From: Betaproteobacteria bacterium | GTDB taxonomy: Bacteria; Pseudomonadota; Gammaproteobacteria; Burkholderiales; Burkholderiaceae_F | Length of the DNA: 54,175 nt | Direction: 5' to 3' | Assembly: GCA_005882215.1 (NCBI GenBank) | Contig: VBCK01000134.1 | Location: forward strand, 1-54,175 | Part shown: one piece after another, positions 1-9,267 of the stretch | How the letters are laid out: every line of letters starts with the position of its first letter | Position numbering within the stretch: the first letter of the stretch is position 1 | Position numbers and translations under genes: made by a program | Notes under the pieces: generated by a model | Seen by the model: only the letters and a program-made list of their open reading frames with translations | What the model was told of the DNA's origin: nothing | The model's database searches: none

Positions 1-264
1 AAGCTGGGCATCACGTTCCGCGTGCCGCTGGAAAAGCGCATTGCCGGTGCCGAAAAAGTAGGCAAGCACAAGACGTCGATGCTGCAGGATGTCGAGGCCG
101 GACGTGACCCCGAGGTCGATGCGCTGGTTGGCTCGGTGGTGGAGCTCGGACACCTGACGCGCACGCCGACGCCGCACATCGGCGCGGTTTACGCTCTGAC
201 CAAATTGCTGGCTAAGACGCTGCAAGAGGAGCGCACCGCCCAGAGCCAGGGGTCCGGAGTCTGA
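1..264 (+). CDS. panE: 2-dehydropantoate 2-reductase, C-terminal fragment
   Basis: The reading frame is open from the first base of the window, so only the last 87 residues are present and the gene starts upstream. The piece matches the all-helical C-terminal domain of ketopantoate reductases, with the segments KTSMLQDVEAGR, EVDALVGSVVELG and PTPHIGAVYALTKLL. These enzymes reduce 2-dehydropantoate to pantoate with NADPH in cytosolic pantothenate and CoA synthesis. The NADPH-binding half is outside the window, so a paralogue of the ApbA/PanE family with another substrate cannot be excluded. The gene is convergent with the GGDEF/EAL gene, with 76 bases between their ends. Confidence 0.8.
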   Translation, partial: KLGITFRVPLEKRIAGAEKVGKHKTSMLQDVEAGRDPEVDALVGSVVELGHLTRTPTPHIGAVYALTKLLAKTLQEERTAQSQGSGV

Positions 265-340
265 ACGGGCACGCAAGGCACCGAGCCATCAGTAATGGCG
301 AGCGACGAAGACGGCGCTTGCGCGGTAGAGCGGTATTCTG

Positions 341-2797
341 TCAGGCAGGAGGCGCGAGCCGCAGCATTCTTCGCGCCCTCCGTGCAGGGCTTGGCGGCCG
401 GTCGGTCGTGCTCTCACGCCCCGTGCTGGTGGACTCAAGTGAGTCCTGCGCCAGCTCCTGGGCGATGATCCACCCTATCGCCTGTTCGGCCGGCATCGGC
501 TTGGCCAGCCCGAATCCTTGTGCCTGGTGGCACCCGAACTGACGCAGCAGTTCGATCTGATCCGGGGTTTCGACGCCCTCCGCGACAACGGTCAGTCCGA
601 GGTTCTGGCCCAGCGCGACCGTGGATCGAACGATGGCCGCGTTCTTCGACCCCTCGCGAAGATTGTTGATCAGCGAACGGTCGATCTTCAAGCTGTCGAC
701 CGACAGTTGCGCCAGGTAGGACAGCGCCGAGTAACCGGTTCCATAGTCGTCGATCGCTATTCCGACCCCCAGGTCGCGCACGCGCGCCAGGATCCGCGCG
801 GCATGCTGCGGGTCCTCCATCAGTGCGCTCTCGGTGATTTCGATGCTGATCAGGCGCGGCGCGACCCGATAGCGCTGCATCGCCTCGACCAGCAGATTGG
901 GCAACTCGAGCCCGGACAGATCCCGCGCCGATACGTTGATCGCCACCGGGACTTCGACGGCCATCGCTTGCCAGGCCTGGATCTGCGCCAGCGCCGCGTC
1001 GATCACCCAGCGTGTCACGTGCCGGATGAACCCGGTCTGCTCGGCAAACGGTATGAATTCCGACGGGGGAACCGAACCCCGCACCGGGTGGACCCAGCGC
1101 ACCAGCGCCTCGGCTCCGCGGAACTCACCCGTGCGCAGATCGATCTTGGGCTGGAAGTGCAGCCTGAGCTCGTTGCCGTCGATCGCCTGGCGCAATTCGC
1201 CGAGCAGGGACAGGTGGTGCTGTCGATGGCGGTCGATCCGGTGGTCGTACTCCTCGAGGCCCCGATGCTCGCGCTTGGCCACGTACATGGCGACGTCTGC
1301 GCGGCGCAGCAGCGTCATGGCGTCGGTCCCGTGCCTTGGAAAATGAGCAATGCCGATACTGACTCCGACGTCCAGACCCTGTCCGTCGACGACCACCGGG
1401 GCCTGCAGGCACTGCAGCAGCTGCCCGGCCACCGTCGGCGCCTCGAGCCGCTGTTGGGGTGACAGCAGGACCGCGAACTCGTCGCCTCCCAGGCGCGCCA
1501 GCACGTCGTGCTCGCTGAGCGCCGCTCGCAGCCGGGACGCTACTTCGATGATCACGCGGTCGCCGGCATGGTGACCCAGAGTGTCGTTGACGAAGCGGAA
1601 GCGGTCCAGGTCCATCAGCAGCACGCTGAACACCTGGCCGGCCTTTCCGCAGTCGTCGATCGTACGGTCCAGCTGTTCCAGGAACAGGGGCCGATTCGGC
1701 AGGTCGGTCAGCGGATCGCGATACGCCAGTCTGCGGATCTCGCCCTCACGCGAGGCGATCGCGTCCTGCATGTGATTGAAGGTGGTGGCGAATGCGCCGA
1801 TTTCTCCCTGGTTCGGTACCGGAACGGCGGATGCGTAGTCGCCGGCCTGGATTCGCAGGGCGGCCTGGGCCAGCGACCGGATCGGGCGAGTGATGTTTCG
1901 GGCGATCAGGACGGATCCGACGATCGTCGCAGCCACGCAGAAAAGTGCCAGCAGCCCGAAGCTTGCACGCAGTTGCCGGAAAGGTTCGACCGCTTCGTCC
2001 AGGGACTTCTGCAGGACCACATCGATCGTTCCGCTTCCCGCGGGCTGCAGCGACCGCACGCGGGTTGCTAGCTGACGGTGGGCCAGCGTCACGGCCTGGT
2101 GCGCCCACGCCGACGCGCCGGCAGGCGCGATCAGCGCCAGCTCGGAGCGGGCCTCGGGCGTGAGCGTCGACGCCGCGACCGCGCGCCCACGTTTGGCTGC
2201 CGAGCTGACAAAGGACACCTCCAGCCCCGTCAGATCGCCGAACTCCCTGGCGGAGGCGTCATCGACGCGGAATCCGATCGCGACATACGCGATCGGCTCC
2301 GGGGCGAGCACCGGGACCATGACAAGCTGGTACAGCGGACCATCGATGGCGACGGTGGCCGCCGCGTGGCCGCTGTCCTGCGCGCGGGCGAGCAGACTGG
2401 AGAACTCGAAGCTCTGAGGTCCGCGCGTCGGATGCAGCGAGTCCACCAGCACGCGGCCGTCCAGTGACACCACGATCATCGCCGCCGCGCCGACGCGCGT
2501 CGCATGATTGGCCAGCACCGACAGGATCGTGCCGCGGTCGTTGCTCGCGAGCGCCTCGCGCAGCCCGAAGTCCGCCGCCAGCACGCTGGCTTGCTGCTCG
2601 AGCTGGGTGTTGTTCTGCCTCCACAGCCGTTCGAACACGCGCTCGCCCAGCTCGAGCTGATGATCAACCGTGGTCTGCGCAATCTGGTCGGCGCGCAGGT
2701 CGATCGTGACGAATACCGCCAGCTGGACCAGCACCAGCAACGAGACGAAGAACAGGATCATCCGCCCCGCGATTCCATTCAGGCGCAGGCTCTTCAT
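341..2797 (-). CDS. Membrane GGDEF/EAL cyclic-di-GMP receptor enzyme
   Basis: An 818-residue inner-membrane signalling protein. A first membrane helix (about residues 12-33) and a second (about 278-299) enclose a periplasmic sensor region of some 240 residues that I cannot assign to a named fold with certainty. A HAMP segment follows (about 300-350), then a GGDEF domain with an intact LGGDEF (437-441) and an EAL domain with EALVRW (563-568), DDYGTGYS, KIDRS and EGVET. Both catalytic signatures are present, so it may make and also degrade cyclic di-GMP. The start is the ATG at 2797, whose ATGA overlaps the stop of the upstream cupredoxin gene. The longer open frame upstream has no domain. This coupling suggests the sensor region reads the state of the periplasmic cupredoxin or its ligand. 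Confidence 0.92.
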   Translation of the reverse strand: MKSLRLNGIAGRMILFFVSLLVLVQLAVFVTIDLRADQIAQTTVDHQLELGERVFERLWRQNNTQLEQQASVLAADFGLREALASNDRGTILSVLANHATRVGAAAMIVVSLDGRVLVDSLHPTRGPQSFEFSSLLARAQDSGHAAATVAIDGPLYQLVMVPVLAPEPIAYVAIGFRVDDASAREFGDLTGLEVSFVSSAAKRGRAVAASTLTPEARSELALIAPAGASAWAHQAVTLAHRQLATRVRSLQPAGSGTIDVVLQKSLDEAVEPFRQLRASFGLLALFCVAATIVGSVLIARNITRPIRSLAQAALRIQAGDYASAVPVPNQGEIGAFATTFNHMQDAIASREGEIRRLAYRDPLTDLPNRPLFLEQLDRTIDDCGKAGQVFSVLLMDLDRFRFVNDTLGHHAGDRVIIEVASRLRAALSEHDVLARLGGDEFAVLLSPQQRLEAPTVAGQLLQCLQAPVVVDGQGLDVGVSIGIAHFPRHGTDAMTLLRRADVAMYVAKREHRGLEEYDHRIDRHRQHHLSLLGELRQAIDGNELRLHFQPKIDLRTGEFRGAEALVRWVHPVRGSVPPSEFIPFAEQTGFIRHVTRWVIDAALAQIQAWQAMAVEVPVAINVSARDLSGLELPNLLVEAMQRYRVAPRLISIEITESALMEDPQHAARILARVRDLGVGIAIDDYGTGYSALSYLAQLSVDSLKIDRSLINNLREGSKNAAIVRSTVALGQNLGLTVVAEGVETPDQIELLRQFGCHQAQGFGLAKPMPAEQAIGWIIAQELAQDSLESTSTGRESTTDRPPSPARRARRMLRLAPPA

Positions 2798-3471
2798 TTC
2801 GAGTAGTGAAGCGGGTCGAGCGGTGGCTTGTAATGGGGTTTGCGCGGCGCCACCTCGATCACGAAGCGCAGCGGCTCGCGCATGGCGCGGTTGACGCTCA
2901 CGTGCTGCGGCGCAACCTCGTGGCGCTGGCGCGGATGCCAGATGTGGCTTTCGTACTCGCCGTCCTCGACTGCGCTGATCTGGACCCGACCGTCGGCGCC
3001 GGTCTTGCCAAACGAGGCCGTATCGACGACGAGCACGTACCCCAGCATCCAGTCGTGCACGTTGCATCCCATCGTCACGACGCCCGGCGTGTCGAAGATG
3101 ATCGGATCGGGGGCGTCGCCGGCGTACAGCTTGATCTCGAACTTCTTCGGCTTGGAAAACGAGTAGACGTGATGCCGGATCGGGTCCTGGTTCGGAAAGC
3201 TGACCGCGGCGCCGGTCTGCACCACGGTCAGGTACGGAACGAATTCACGATCGTGCTGTGCGACCGCGGCCGATAGCGGCGCGTGGCGCGCCGGCTTCGG
3301 CGCGCTGACGGGGACCAAAAACACGGCGGCGTCCTCGATCGCTTCCCCCGCGGGCCCGACGACCTCGGCGTTCAGCGTTGACGCGGCGAAACCCGGCCAC
3401 GCCAAGCCCGAGGCCGCCAGCGCGAACACCAAACGCGAGAGGAATTGATGCAGGGGCACGGCGAGTCGCAC
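2794..3471 (-). CDS. Secreted cupredoxin-like protein (methylamine-utilization type)
   Basis: A 225-residue protein with a signal peptide (hydrophobic stretch ending near FAAS, about residue 30). The C-terminal two thirds look like a plastocyanin-type fold. QDPIRHHVYSFS supplies the first histidine ligand, and MGCNVHDWM supplies the Cys-His-Met pattern of a type 1 copper site. Such proteins are often annotated as methylamine utilization proteins, but no methylamine genes are here. It starts with GTG. Its stop overlaps the GGDEF/EAL start by four bases, so the two are probably translated together. It may be a periplasmic copper or redox partner of that receptor; this is inferred only from the coupling. 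Confidence 0.82.
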   Translation of the reverse strand: MRLAVPLHQFLSRLVFALAASGLAWPGFAASTLNAEVVGPAGEAIEDAAVFLVPVSAPKPARHAPLSAAVAQHDREFVPYLTVVQTGAAVSFPNQDPIRHHVYSFSKPKKFEIKLYAGDAPDPIIFDTPGVVTMGCNVHDWMLGYVLVVDTASFGKTGADGRVQISAVEDGEYESHIWHPRQRHEVAPQHVSVNRAMREPLRFVIEVAPRKPHYKPPLDPLHYSK

Positions 3472-3566
3472 GGGGACGGAATGCCGGGTTGACCGGACGC
3501 ATTTCGGGGCACCACGCGAACGTTATCGAGTTTGAAATGCGGTAATCGAGGAAACTGACCGTTCCA

Positions 3567-4853
3567 ATGGCCGCACTTTGCTCACTGCGGGCGCTCTCGC
3601 CCGGACTGTCGTGGCGGCTGCTCGGCTCGATCGTCCTGGCCGCCTCCGTGCTGCTCGGGGCGGACGTCGCGGCACAGCAGGTGCAGGCCGATTCGCTGGC
3701 CGATGCGATCACCGCGGGACGCCTGGTACTCGAGTTGCGCCCGCGCTACGCGGACATCTGGGACGCCGGACTGAACGAGCGCGGCCACGCATGGACGATC
3801 CGCTCGATCGCCGGCTGGCAGACCGCGACATTCGAGGATTTTCGGGCGGTGGTGGAAGGCATCCACACCGACGTCGTCGATGCGCACCACATCAGCGTCG
3901 CCTCGTCGCAGTATTACGTCGACTTGTCGTATCCGCTGTTGCCGGATCCGCGCGAAACCGACACCAACCGGGCGTACTTCGAATACGTCGGTTTGCCCGA
4001 CACGCGCGTGCGGTTGGGCAAGCAGCCGATCCGGCTCGATAACGAGCGCTTTTTCAGCGACGTCGATTTCCGGCAGACGCCGATGCTGTTCAACGGCCTG
4101 ACCCTGGTGAACAACAGTCTGCCCGATATGGAGGTGTATGCCGCCCTGCTGAACCGGATCCGCACCGTGTTTGCAACGCAGACCCGGACCCGGATATGGC
4201 TGCTACGGGTCGCGTACAGCCCGGCGCAGGATCAGTCGATCGCGGCGTACGGGTTCGGCCTGAACCAGCCGCAGACTGGCTCGGACACGGACCTGGCCGA
4301 CAACTCGCACCAGGTATTCGGGTTGCGCGCCGAGGGCGCGGTGCCGATCGGCCGCGGGTTCGCCGCGCTGTATACGGCCGAGGCCGCGCACCAGCGGCAT
4401 TACGCGGGGGGCGATCCGCTGATCGAGGCCAACTACTGGCGGCTGGGCGGCGGGGCCGTGCTGCCTCGCTTGGCCGGGCTCGGGGTTCGCATCGATCGCG
4501 AGGTCAAGGCCAGCAACGCAGGACAGTACGCGTTCCAGACGCCGTTCGAGGACAGCTACGCCTTCAACGGTTGGGCGCTGCAATTCACCAGCACGCCGCA
4601 GACCGGCCTGCGCGACACCTGGCTGTCGGTACGCGCGCAGCCGGGGCGGTTTACGCTGGTGGCCGAGGCCCATCGCTTCGGCGCCACCTTCGGGGGCCTC
4701 GATTACGGCAACGAGCGCGACCTGCGCGTTACCTATGCCGTGACGAGCAGCCTGACGCTGAAGCTGCAGCACGCGCGCTTTCGCGCGGGCGATCCGGCGG
4801 CCGACTTCTACGACGTCACGAAGACCTGGCTGTCACTGACGTACGACTACTAG
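3567..4853 (+). CDS. Outer-membrane beta-barrel protein, alginate-export-like
   Basis: A 428-residue protein with a long signal peptide (hydrophobic LLGSIVLAASVLLGADVAAQ near residues 18-37). A succession of amphipathic strands follows and the chain ends in an aromatic residue (TYDY), as expected for an outer-membrane barrel recognised by BamA. The segments ELRPRYADI, RLGKQPIRLDNERFF and TYAVTSSLTLKLQHARF resemble the alginate-export family of porins. The substrate is unknown. It is divergent from the cupredoxin and GGDEF/EAL pair with 95 bases between starts, so the three probably form one module. Confidence 0.75.
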   Translation: MAALCSLRALSPGLSWRLLGSIVLAASVLLGADVAAQQVQADSLADAITAGRLVLELRPRYADIWDAGLNERGHAWTIRSIAGWQTATFEDFRAVVEGIHTDVVDAHHISVASSQYYVDLSYPLLPDPRETDTNRAYFEYVGLPDTRVRLGKQPIRLDNERFFSDVDFRQTPMLFNGLTLVNNSLPDMEVYAALLNRIRTVFATQTRTRIWLLRVAYSPAQDQSIAAYGFGLNQPQTGSDTDLADNSHQVFGLRAEGAVPIGRGFAALYTAEAAHQRHYAGGDPLIEANYWRLGGGAVLPRLAGLGVRIDREVKASNAGQYAFQTPFEDSYAFNGWALQFTSTPQTGLRDTWLSVRAQPGRFTLVAEAHRFGATFGGLDYGNERDLRVTYAVTSSLTLKLQHARFRAGDPAADFYDVTKTWLSLTYDY

Positions 4854-4906
4854 GGCCAGCTGGCCTATCGGCGGCGGGGCCATCCGGGCGCGCGATTGCC
4901 CCCATC

Positions 4907-7900
4907 TCACCGGAAGTCGTGGCTGTCGACCACCAGCCCGCCCAGCAGCGCGGAGTGGTCGACCAGGCGATCCGCGATCAGGTGGATCACCGCGCAGTCG
5001 GGCGCATCGACGCGCTCGACATGGCCGTAGACGGTCAGCAGCGTCGAGGCCAGCAGCTCGCGGCGGAACCGCTCGGCCGTGGCGCGCCACACCACCACGT
5101 TGATCCACCCCGTTTCGTCTTCCAGCGTCACGAAGGTGACGCCGCTGGCGGTGCCTGGCCGCTGGCGGCAGGTGACGATGCCGGTGGCTCGCACCCTTTG
5201 CTGGTGGCGTGCGTCAGCGATGCGCCGGGCGGTCCACAGCTGCATCCGGTCGAGCCGCTCGCGCAGTGGCGCCAGCGGGTGGCGGCGCAAGGTCAGGCCG
5301 GTTGCGTCGTAGTCGGCGACGATGTCCTGACCTTCGGTCGGGGGCAGCAATTCGACCTGGCGCTCCGTGACCGGCAGCCCGCTCGTCAGCGGTGCCCGGC
5401 GCGCGGCGCCGCTGTCCAGTCCCAGCACGCCCCACAGCGCGCGGCGCCGGTGCCCGGTGAGCGCGGACAGCGCATCGGCCGCGGCCAGGCGCGCCATGTC
5501 GCCGCGGTCGAGCTGCGCCCGGTGCGCCAGGTCGTGCACGTCGGAAAAGGGCGCGCATCGCCTTGCCTCGACGATCCGCTGGCCGGCCGCCTCGGCAAGG
5601 CCGCTCACCTGCATCAGCCCGAGCCGCACGGCCGGCTGTCCCGCAGGGCCGGGGGTGAGGGTTTCAGCCTGCGAGCACGGCTCCAGCGTGCAGGTCCAGT
5701 CACTTGTCATTACGCACACCGGCCGCACCGTCACGCCGTGGTTCATCGCATCGCGCACGATCTGCGCCGGCGCGTAAAAGCCGAGCGGCTGCGAATCGAG
5801 CAGGGCCGCGCAGAACGCGGCCGGCTCGTGGCATTTGAGCCATGACGAGTCGTACACCAGCAGCGCGAAGCTGGCCGCGTGGCTTTCCGGGAAACCGTAC
5901 TCGCCGAAGCCCTGGATCTGCCGGAAGATCTGTTCGGCGTACTCGCTGCCGTAGCCGCGCGCGAGCATGCCGGCGATCAGCCGGTCGCGGAACGGTCCCA
6001 GCCCGCCCTTGCGTTTCCAGGCTGCCATCGCACGCCGCAGCCGGTCGGCTTCGCCCGGCGTGAAGCCGGCCGCAACCACCGCCAGCTGCATCACCTGCTC
6101 CTGGAAGATCGAAACGCCCAGCGTGCGCTCGAGCACGGATCGGACCGCTTCGGACGGATAGGTGACCGGCTCCACGCCCTGGCGCCGCCGCAGATACGGG
6201 TGCACCATGCCACCCTGGATCGGGCCCGGCCGCACGATCGCGGTCTCGATCACCAGGTCGTAGAAGCACTCCGGGCGCAGCCGCGGCAGCATGTTCATCT
6301 GCGCGCGCGACTCGACCTGGAACACCCCCAGTGAATCGCCGCGGCCCAGCATCCGGTAGACGGCCGGATCCTCGGCCGGAATGTCCTGCAGCCGCAGGCT
6401 TGACCCCCTGAAGGCGTTCAGGTGGTCCAGGGCCCGCCGTATGCAGCTGAGCATGCCGAGCGCCAGCACGTCGATCTTCAGCAGCCCCAGCGCATCCAGG
6501 TCGTCCTTGTCCCACTGGATCACGGTGCGGTCGGCCATCGCGGCGTTTTCGATCGGAACCAGCCGCGAGAGCGCATCGCGCGCGATCACGAAGCCGCCGC
6601 TGTGTTGCGACAGATGGCGCGGAAATCCGATCAGCTGATGAGCGAGCTCGACGACCTGCGCAATCACCGGGTTGTCCGCGTCGAAGCCGGCCTGCGCGAG
6701 CAACTCCGGGCGGATCCGGCTGCCGTCCCACCACGACATGCTCTTGGCCAGCCGGTCGACCTGGTCGAGCGAAAGGCCCAGCGCCTTGCCCAGGTCGCGC
6801 AGGGCGCCGCGTGGCCGATAGGTGTGCAGCGCGGCAGTCAGCGCCGCGCGGTGCCGGCCGTATTTCGCGTAGACATACTGCATCACCTCTTCGCGCCGCT
6901 GATGTTCGAAATCGACGTCGATGTCCGGCGGCTCGTTGCGCTCGCTGCTGACAAAGCGTTCAAATAACACGCTGATCCGGTCCGGGTCGACTTCGGTGAT
7001 GCCCAGGCAGTAGCACACCGCTGAATTGGCCGCCGAGCCGCGGCCCTGGCACAGGATGCGCCGCTCGCGCGCGAAGCGCACGACGTCGTACACGGTCAGG
7101 AAGTAGGGCTCGTAATGCAGCTCGCCGATCAGCGCCAGCTCGTGTTCGATCAGCGCGCGCACTTTCTCCGGCACGCCCTGCGGGTAGCGCACGGCCGCGC
7201 CCTGCCAGGTCGCGCTGCGCAGGAAAGAGGCGGGGGTCTGGCCGTCCGGAACAATCTCGTCCGGATACTCGTATCGCAACTCGTCGAGCGAGAAACTGCA
7301 GCGCTCGGCGATCGCCAGCGTCTGCGCCAGCAGCTCGGCCGGATAGATGCGGCCGAGCCGGTACAGCGGGCGCAGGTACTGTTCGGCGTTCGGTGCCAGC
7401 TTGCGGCCGCACTGCGCGAGCGGCGTGCGCAGCCGCACCGCTGTCAGCGCATCCTGCAGTTTCTTGCGGCGGCGCACATGCATGTGCGCGGCGCCGGCCG
7501 CAACCAGCGGTACCCCGGCGCGTAGCCCGGCTTGCTGCAATGTGGTCAGCCAGGCCGCATCGTCCGGGCCGCGGATCAGCTCGCAGGCGATCCAGTTGCG
7601 CCCGGGCAGCAGTTGTTGCAACCACCGCGCATCCCGCTCGATTTTCGAGAGGGCGGTTTCGGATTGCCGCTGCCCGTGCGGCGCCTGCTCGGGCACCAGC
7701 AGCGCCAGCGTATCCACCAGCAGATGGGCCTGCGCGGCCAGATCGGCCGCTGTAAGCCGATATTCGCCCTTGGGCGCAGCGCGTCGCGCCCGCGTGATCA
7801 GCTCCGACAGATTGCCGTACCCGGTGCGCGTCTGCGCCAGCAGCACCAGGTGCGGGCCGTCGGCCATCCGGATCTCGGTGCCGTGGATCAGGCGGAATTC

Positions 7901-8101
7901 GCTCGCCGCGGCCAGTTCGCAGCGTGCTTCGCGCAGCGCCAGGTGCGCGCGCACCGCTCCGGCGAAGGAGCACTCGTCGGTGATCGCCAGTCCGGTGTAA
8001 CCGAGCGCAAGCGCGCGTTCGACCAGCTCTTCCGGATGCGAGGCGCCGCGCAGGAAGCTGAAGTTGGAAATGCAATGCAGTTCGGCGTAGGACGGCTGCA
8101 T
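4907..8101 (-). CDS. dnaE2: Error-prone DNA polymerase DnaE2 (ImuC)
   Basis: A 1064-residue C-family polymerase, the usual DnaE2 length. It has an N-terminal PHP domain (YAELHCISNFSFLRGASHPEEL at the start, given here in spaced form as YAELHCISNFSFL then RGASHPEEL). The palm carries PPDIDVDFEHQRREEV with the metal-binding aspartates, followed by YRPRGALRDLGKALG. A C-terminal OB-fold includes TFVTLEDETGWINVVVW. It performs mutagenic translesion synthesis with ImuA and ImuB during the SOS response. The ATG at 8101 fits the family; an 18-residue upstream extension overlaps the LexA box and is rejected. Unlike the common arrangement, it is not directly behind imuB but 2.6 kb away with its own LexA box. 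Confidence 0.97.
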   Translation of the reverse strand: MQPSYAELHCISNFSFLRGASHPEELVERALALGYTGLAITDECSFAGAVRAHLALREARCELAAASEFRLIHGTEIRMADGPHLVLLAQTRTGYGNLSELITRARRAAPKGEYRLTAADLAAQAHLLVDTLALLVPEQAPHGQRQSETALSKIERDARWLQQLLPGRNWIACELIRGPDDAAWLTTLQQAGLRAGVPLVAAGAAHMHVRRRKKLQDALTAVRLRTPLAQCGRKLAPNAEQYLRPLYRLGRIYPAELLAQTLAIAERCSFSLDELRYEYPDEIVPDGQTPASFLRSATWQGAAVRYPQGVPEKVRALIEHELALIGELHYEPYFLTVYDVVRFARERRILCQGRGSAANSAVCYCLGITEVDPDRISVLFERFVSSERNEPPDIDVDFEHQRREEVMQYVYAKYGRHRAALTAALHTYRPRGALRDLGKALGLSLDQVDRLAKSMSWWDGSRIRPELLAQAGFDADNPVIAQVVELAHQLIGFPRHLSQHSGGFVIARDALSRLVPIENAAMADRTVIQWDKDDLDALGLLKIDVLALGMLSCIRRALDHLNAFRGSSLRLQDIPAEDPAVYRMLGRGDSLGVFQVESRAQMNMLPRLRPECFYDLVIETAIVRPGPIQGGMVHPYLRRRQGVEPVTYPSEAVRSVLERTLGVSIFQEQVMQLAVVAAGFTPGEADRLRRAMAAWKRKGGLGPFRDRLIAGMLARGYGSEYAEQIFRQIQGFGEYGFPESHAASFALLVYDSSWLKCHEPAAFCAALLDSQPLGFYAPAQIVRDAMNHGVTVRPVCVMTSDWTCTLEPCSQAETLTPGPAGQPAVRLGLMQVSGLAEAAGQRIVEARRCAPFSDVHDLAHRAQLDRGDMARLAAADALSALTGHRRRALWGVLGLDSGAARRAPLTSGLPVTERQVELLPPTEGQDIVADYDATGLTLRRHPLAPLRERLDRMQLWTARRIADARHQQRVRATGIVTCRQRPGTASGVTFVTLEDETGWINVVVWRATAERFRRELLASTLLTVYGHVERVDAPDCAVIHLIADRLVDHSALLGGLVVDSHDFR

Positions 8102-8126
8102 CGTGGCCAGGGCCGGGCTCAGAGAG

Positions 8127-8146
8127 TACTGAATAAATATACAGTA
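8127..8146 (-). promoter_or_regulatory. LexA (SOS) box of dnaE2
   Basis: The plus strand reads TACTGAATAAATATACAGTA, which on the gene strand gives CTG-N10-CAG with an AT-rich centre, as in LexA operators of proteobacteria. It lies 26 bases upstream of the dnaE2 start, so LexA would block the promoter directly. The matching box upstream of lexA supports a shared regulon. Confidence 0.88.
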
Positions 8147-8210
8147 TCCGGGCAACCCGACCGGACGGAACGCGGTACGCTGAGGTCGGAGGTGAGGGGT
8201 CCTCGTGGCC

Positions 8211-8247
8211 TCCCCTCTCCTCTTGGAAGAGGGACCGGGGGGAGGGT
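8211..8247 (+). repeat. Dispersed palindromic repeat, copy A
   Basis: The arms CCCTCTCC and GGAAGAGGG form an imperfect hairpin, followed by ACCGGGGGGAGGGT. The same arrangement (CCCTCTCC, loop, GGAGAGGGG, then a G-rich tail) recurs at 42453 and, inverted, at 34933. It lies between the divergent dnaE2 and the secreted-protein pair. Confidence 0.6.
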
Positions 8248-8273
8248 CCTGCGTTATTTTTTCTACCTAACTT

Positions 8274-8732
8274 ATGAAGGCCGACGTTTTTCCCAGGACC
8301 CTGGGCCAATTGATGATCGTCGCCGCCATGCTGCTTGCCTCGGGTCGGTCCGAATGCCAGCAGCCTGAGCGCGAAGAGCCTGCCGCAGCCGAACCCCTGC
8401 AGGACGAATGCGCGTCCGTGGTGCTGGTGCAATGCGCGTCGGCTCAGCCCGAAACGGCTTCCACAGCGCCGGCCGACCCCCGTGCGGCCACGAAGCAGAA
8501 ACTGGATACGCGCAGACTGCGACAGATGCAGACGCAGGCCGGGTTGAACGCGGTCGAGGTCACGGGCGAACGGCCGTCAGGGGCCGAGTCCGACTCGTGG
8601 GAGAGCTTTCGCCAATCCGTATCGAGCGCGGCCGCGCCCGACTGCCTTGACCCGAACGCTTTCCCCGCCGTGCAAGGCCTGCTCAGGCTGCCGTTCCTGC
8701 TGCACGCGGCGGCGGTCGGAAAGTGCCGCTGA
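8274..8732 (+). CDS. Small secreted protein of unknown function
   Basis: A 152-residue product with a hydrophobic leader (LIVAAMLLAS-like stretch near residues 13-24) consistent with export. An acidic, alanine-proline-rich middle follows, and a conserved-looking tail has two cysteines (DCLDPNAFP and AAVGKCR). I do not recognise a domain. No clear ribosome binding site precedes the ATG; a second in-frame ATG at 8313 would give a shorter leader. Its stop is four bases before the start of the next secreted protein, which supports both being real and co-transcribed. Confidence 0.6.
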   Translation: MKADVFPRTLGQLMIVAAMLLASGRSECQQPEREEPAAAEPLQDECASVVLVQCASAQPETASTAPADPRAATKQKLDTRRLRQMQTQAGLNAVEVTGERPSGAESDSWESFRQSVSSAAAPDCLDPNAFPAVQGLLRLPFLLHAAAVGKCR

Positions 8733-8736
8733 GCCG

Positions 8737-9234
8737 ATGCGGTCGGCAGTTCACGCCGCGCTTCGCCTGACGGCCGTCGTGGGCTTGTTGGCCACGCTGG
8801 CGCCGGCCCGTGCGGATCAGTGGAGCGTCGAGAAGGCCGGGTTCAACCTGTACCGGATCGCCGGTCAGAGCGTCTACATACGCACCGATGGCTGTGACGA
8901 TGCTCCCGCCAAGGGCGTCGTAAATGTTCAGAAGGAGGACGGCGCGCGCCGGTTGACATTCAACGATTCAGCGGCCCGCTGCACGGTCAGGGATTTTCTG
9001 GTGCCCGTCGAAGTGGAATGGAGCGAGTACAGCGTGCTGCTGACGCGGGATCAGGCCAACAACTGGTATCGGGTCACCGATAGCGACATGTACCTGAAGA
9101 CGCTCGGGTGCATCAGCCGCGCGATCACGGAGCCGGCCGTGCTCGACCTGAAGCGGGACGGGACGGGCTGGGTCCGTTTCGCCGACGGCAGAAGGTGCGG
9201 CGTCGAGCATGCCTTCCGACGCATGACGCTCTAA
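8737..9234 (+). CDS. Cysteine-containing secreted protein of unknown function
   Basis: A 165-residue product. The ATG at 8737 is chosen because it begins a typical signal peptide (LRLTAVVGLLATLAPARA, cleavage expected before DQWS). The mature part has four cysteines (TDGCDD, ARCTV, LGCIS, RRCGV), probably two disulphides, and repeated short strands. No catalytic motif is visible and I do not recognise the family. It follows the preceding secreted protein after four bases and is convergent with the ArsR-type gene. Confidence 0.7.
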   Translation: MRSAVHAALRLTAVVGLLATLAPARADQWSVEKAGFNLYRIAGQSVYIRTDGCDDAPAKGVVNVQKEDGARRLTFNDSAARCTVRDFLVPVEVEWSEYSVLLTRDQANNWYRVTDSDMYLKTLGCISRAITEPAVLDLKRDGTGWVRFADGRRCGVEHAFRRMTL

Positions 9235-9267
9235 TGGCCGGCCGGTCGCTCGCGCGGAGCGACGTTG

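Noticed and set aside
2798..3067. N-terminal extension of the GGDEF/EAL protein
   Set aside because: It runs through the cupredoxin gene in another frame, and the four-base stop-start overlap gives a better start.
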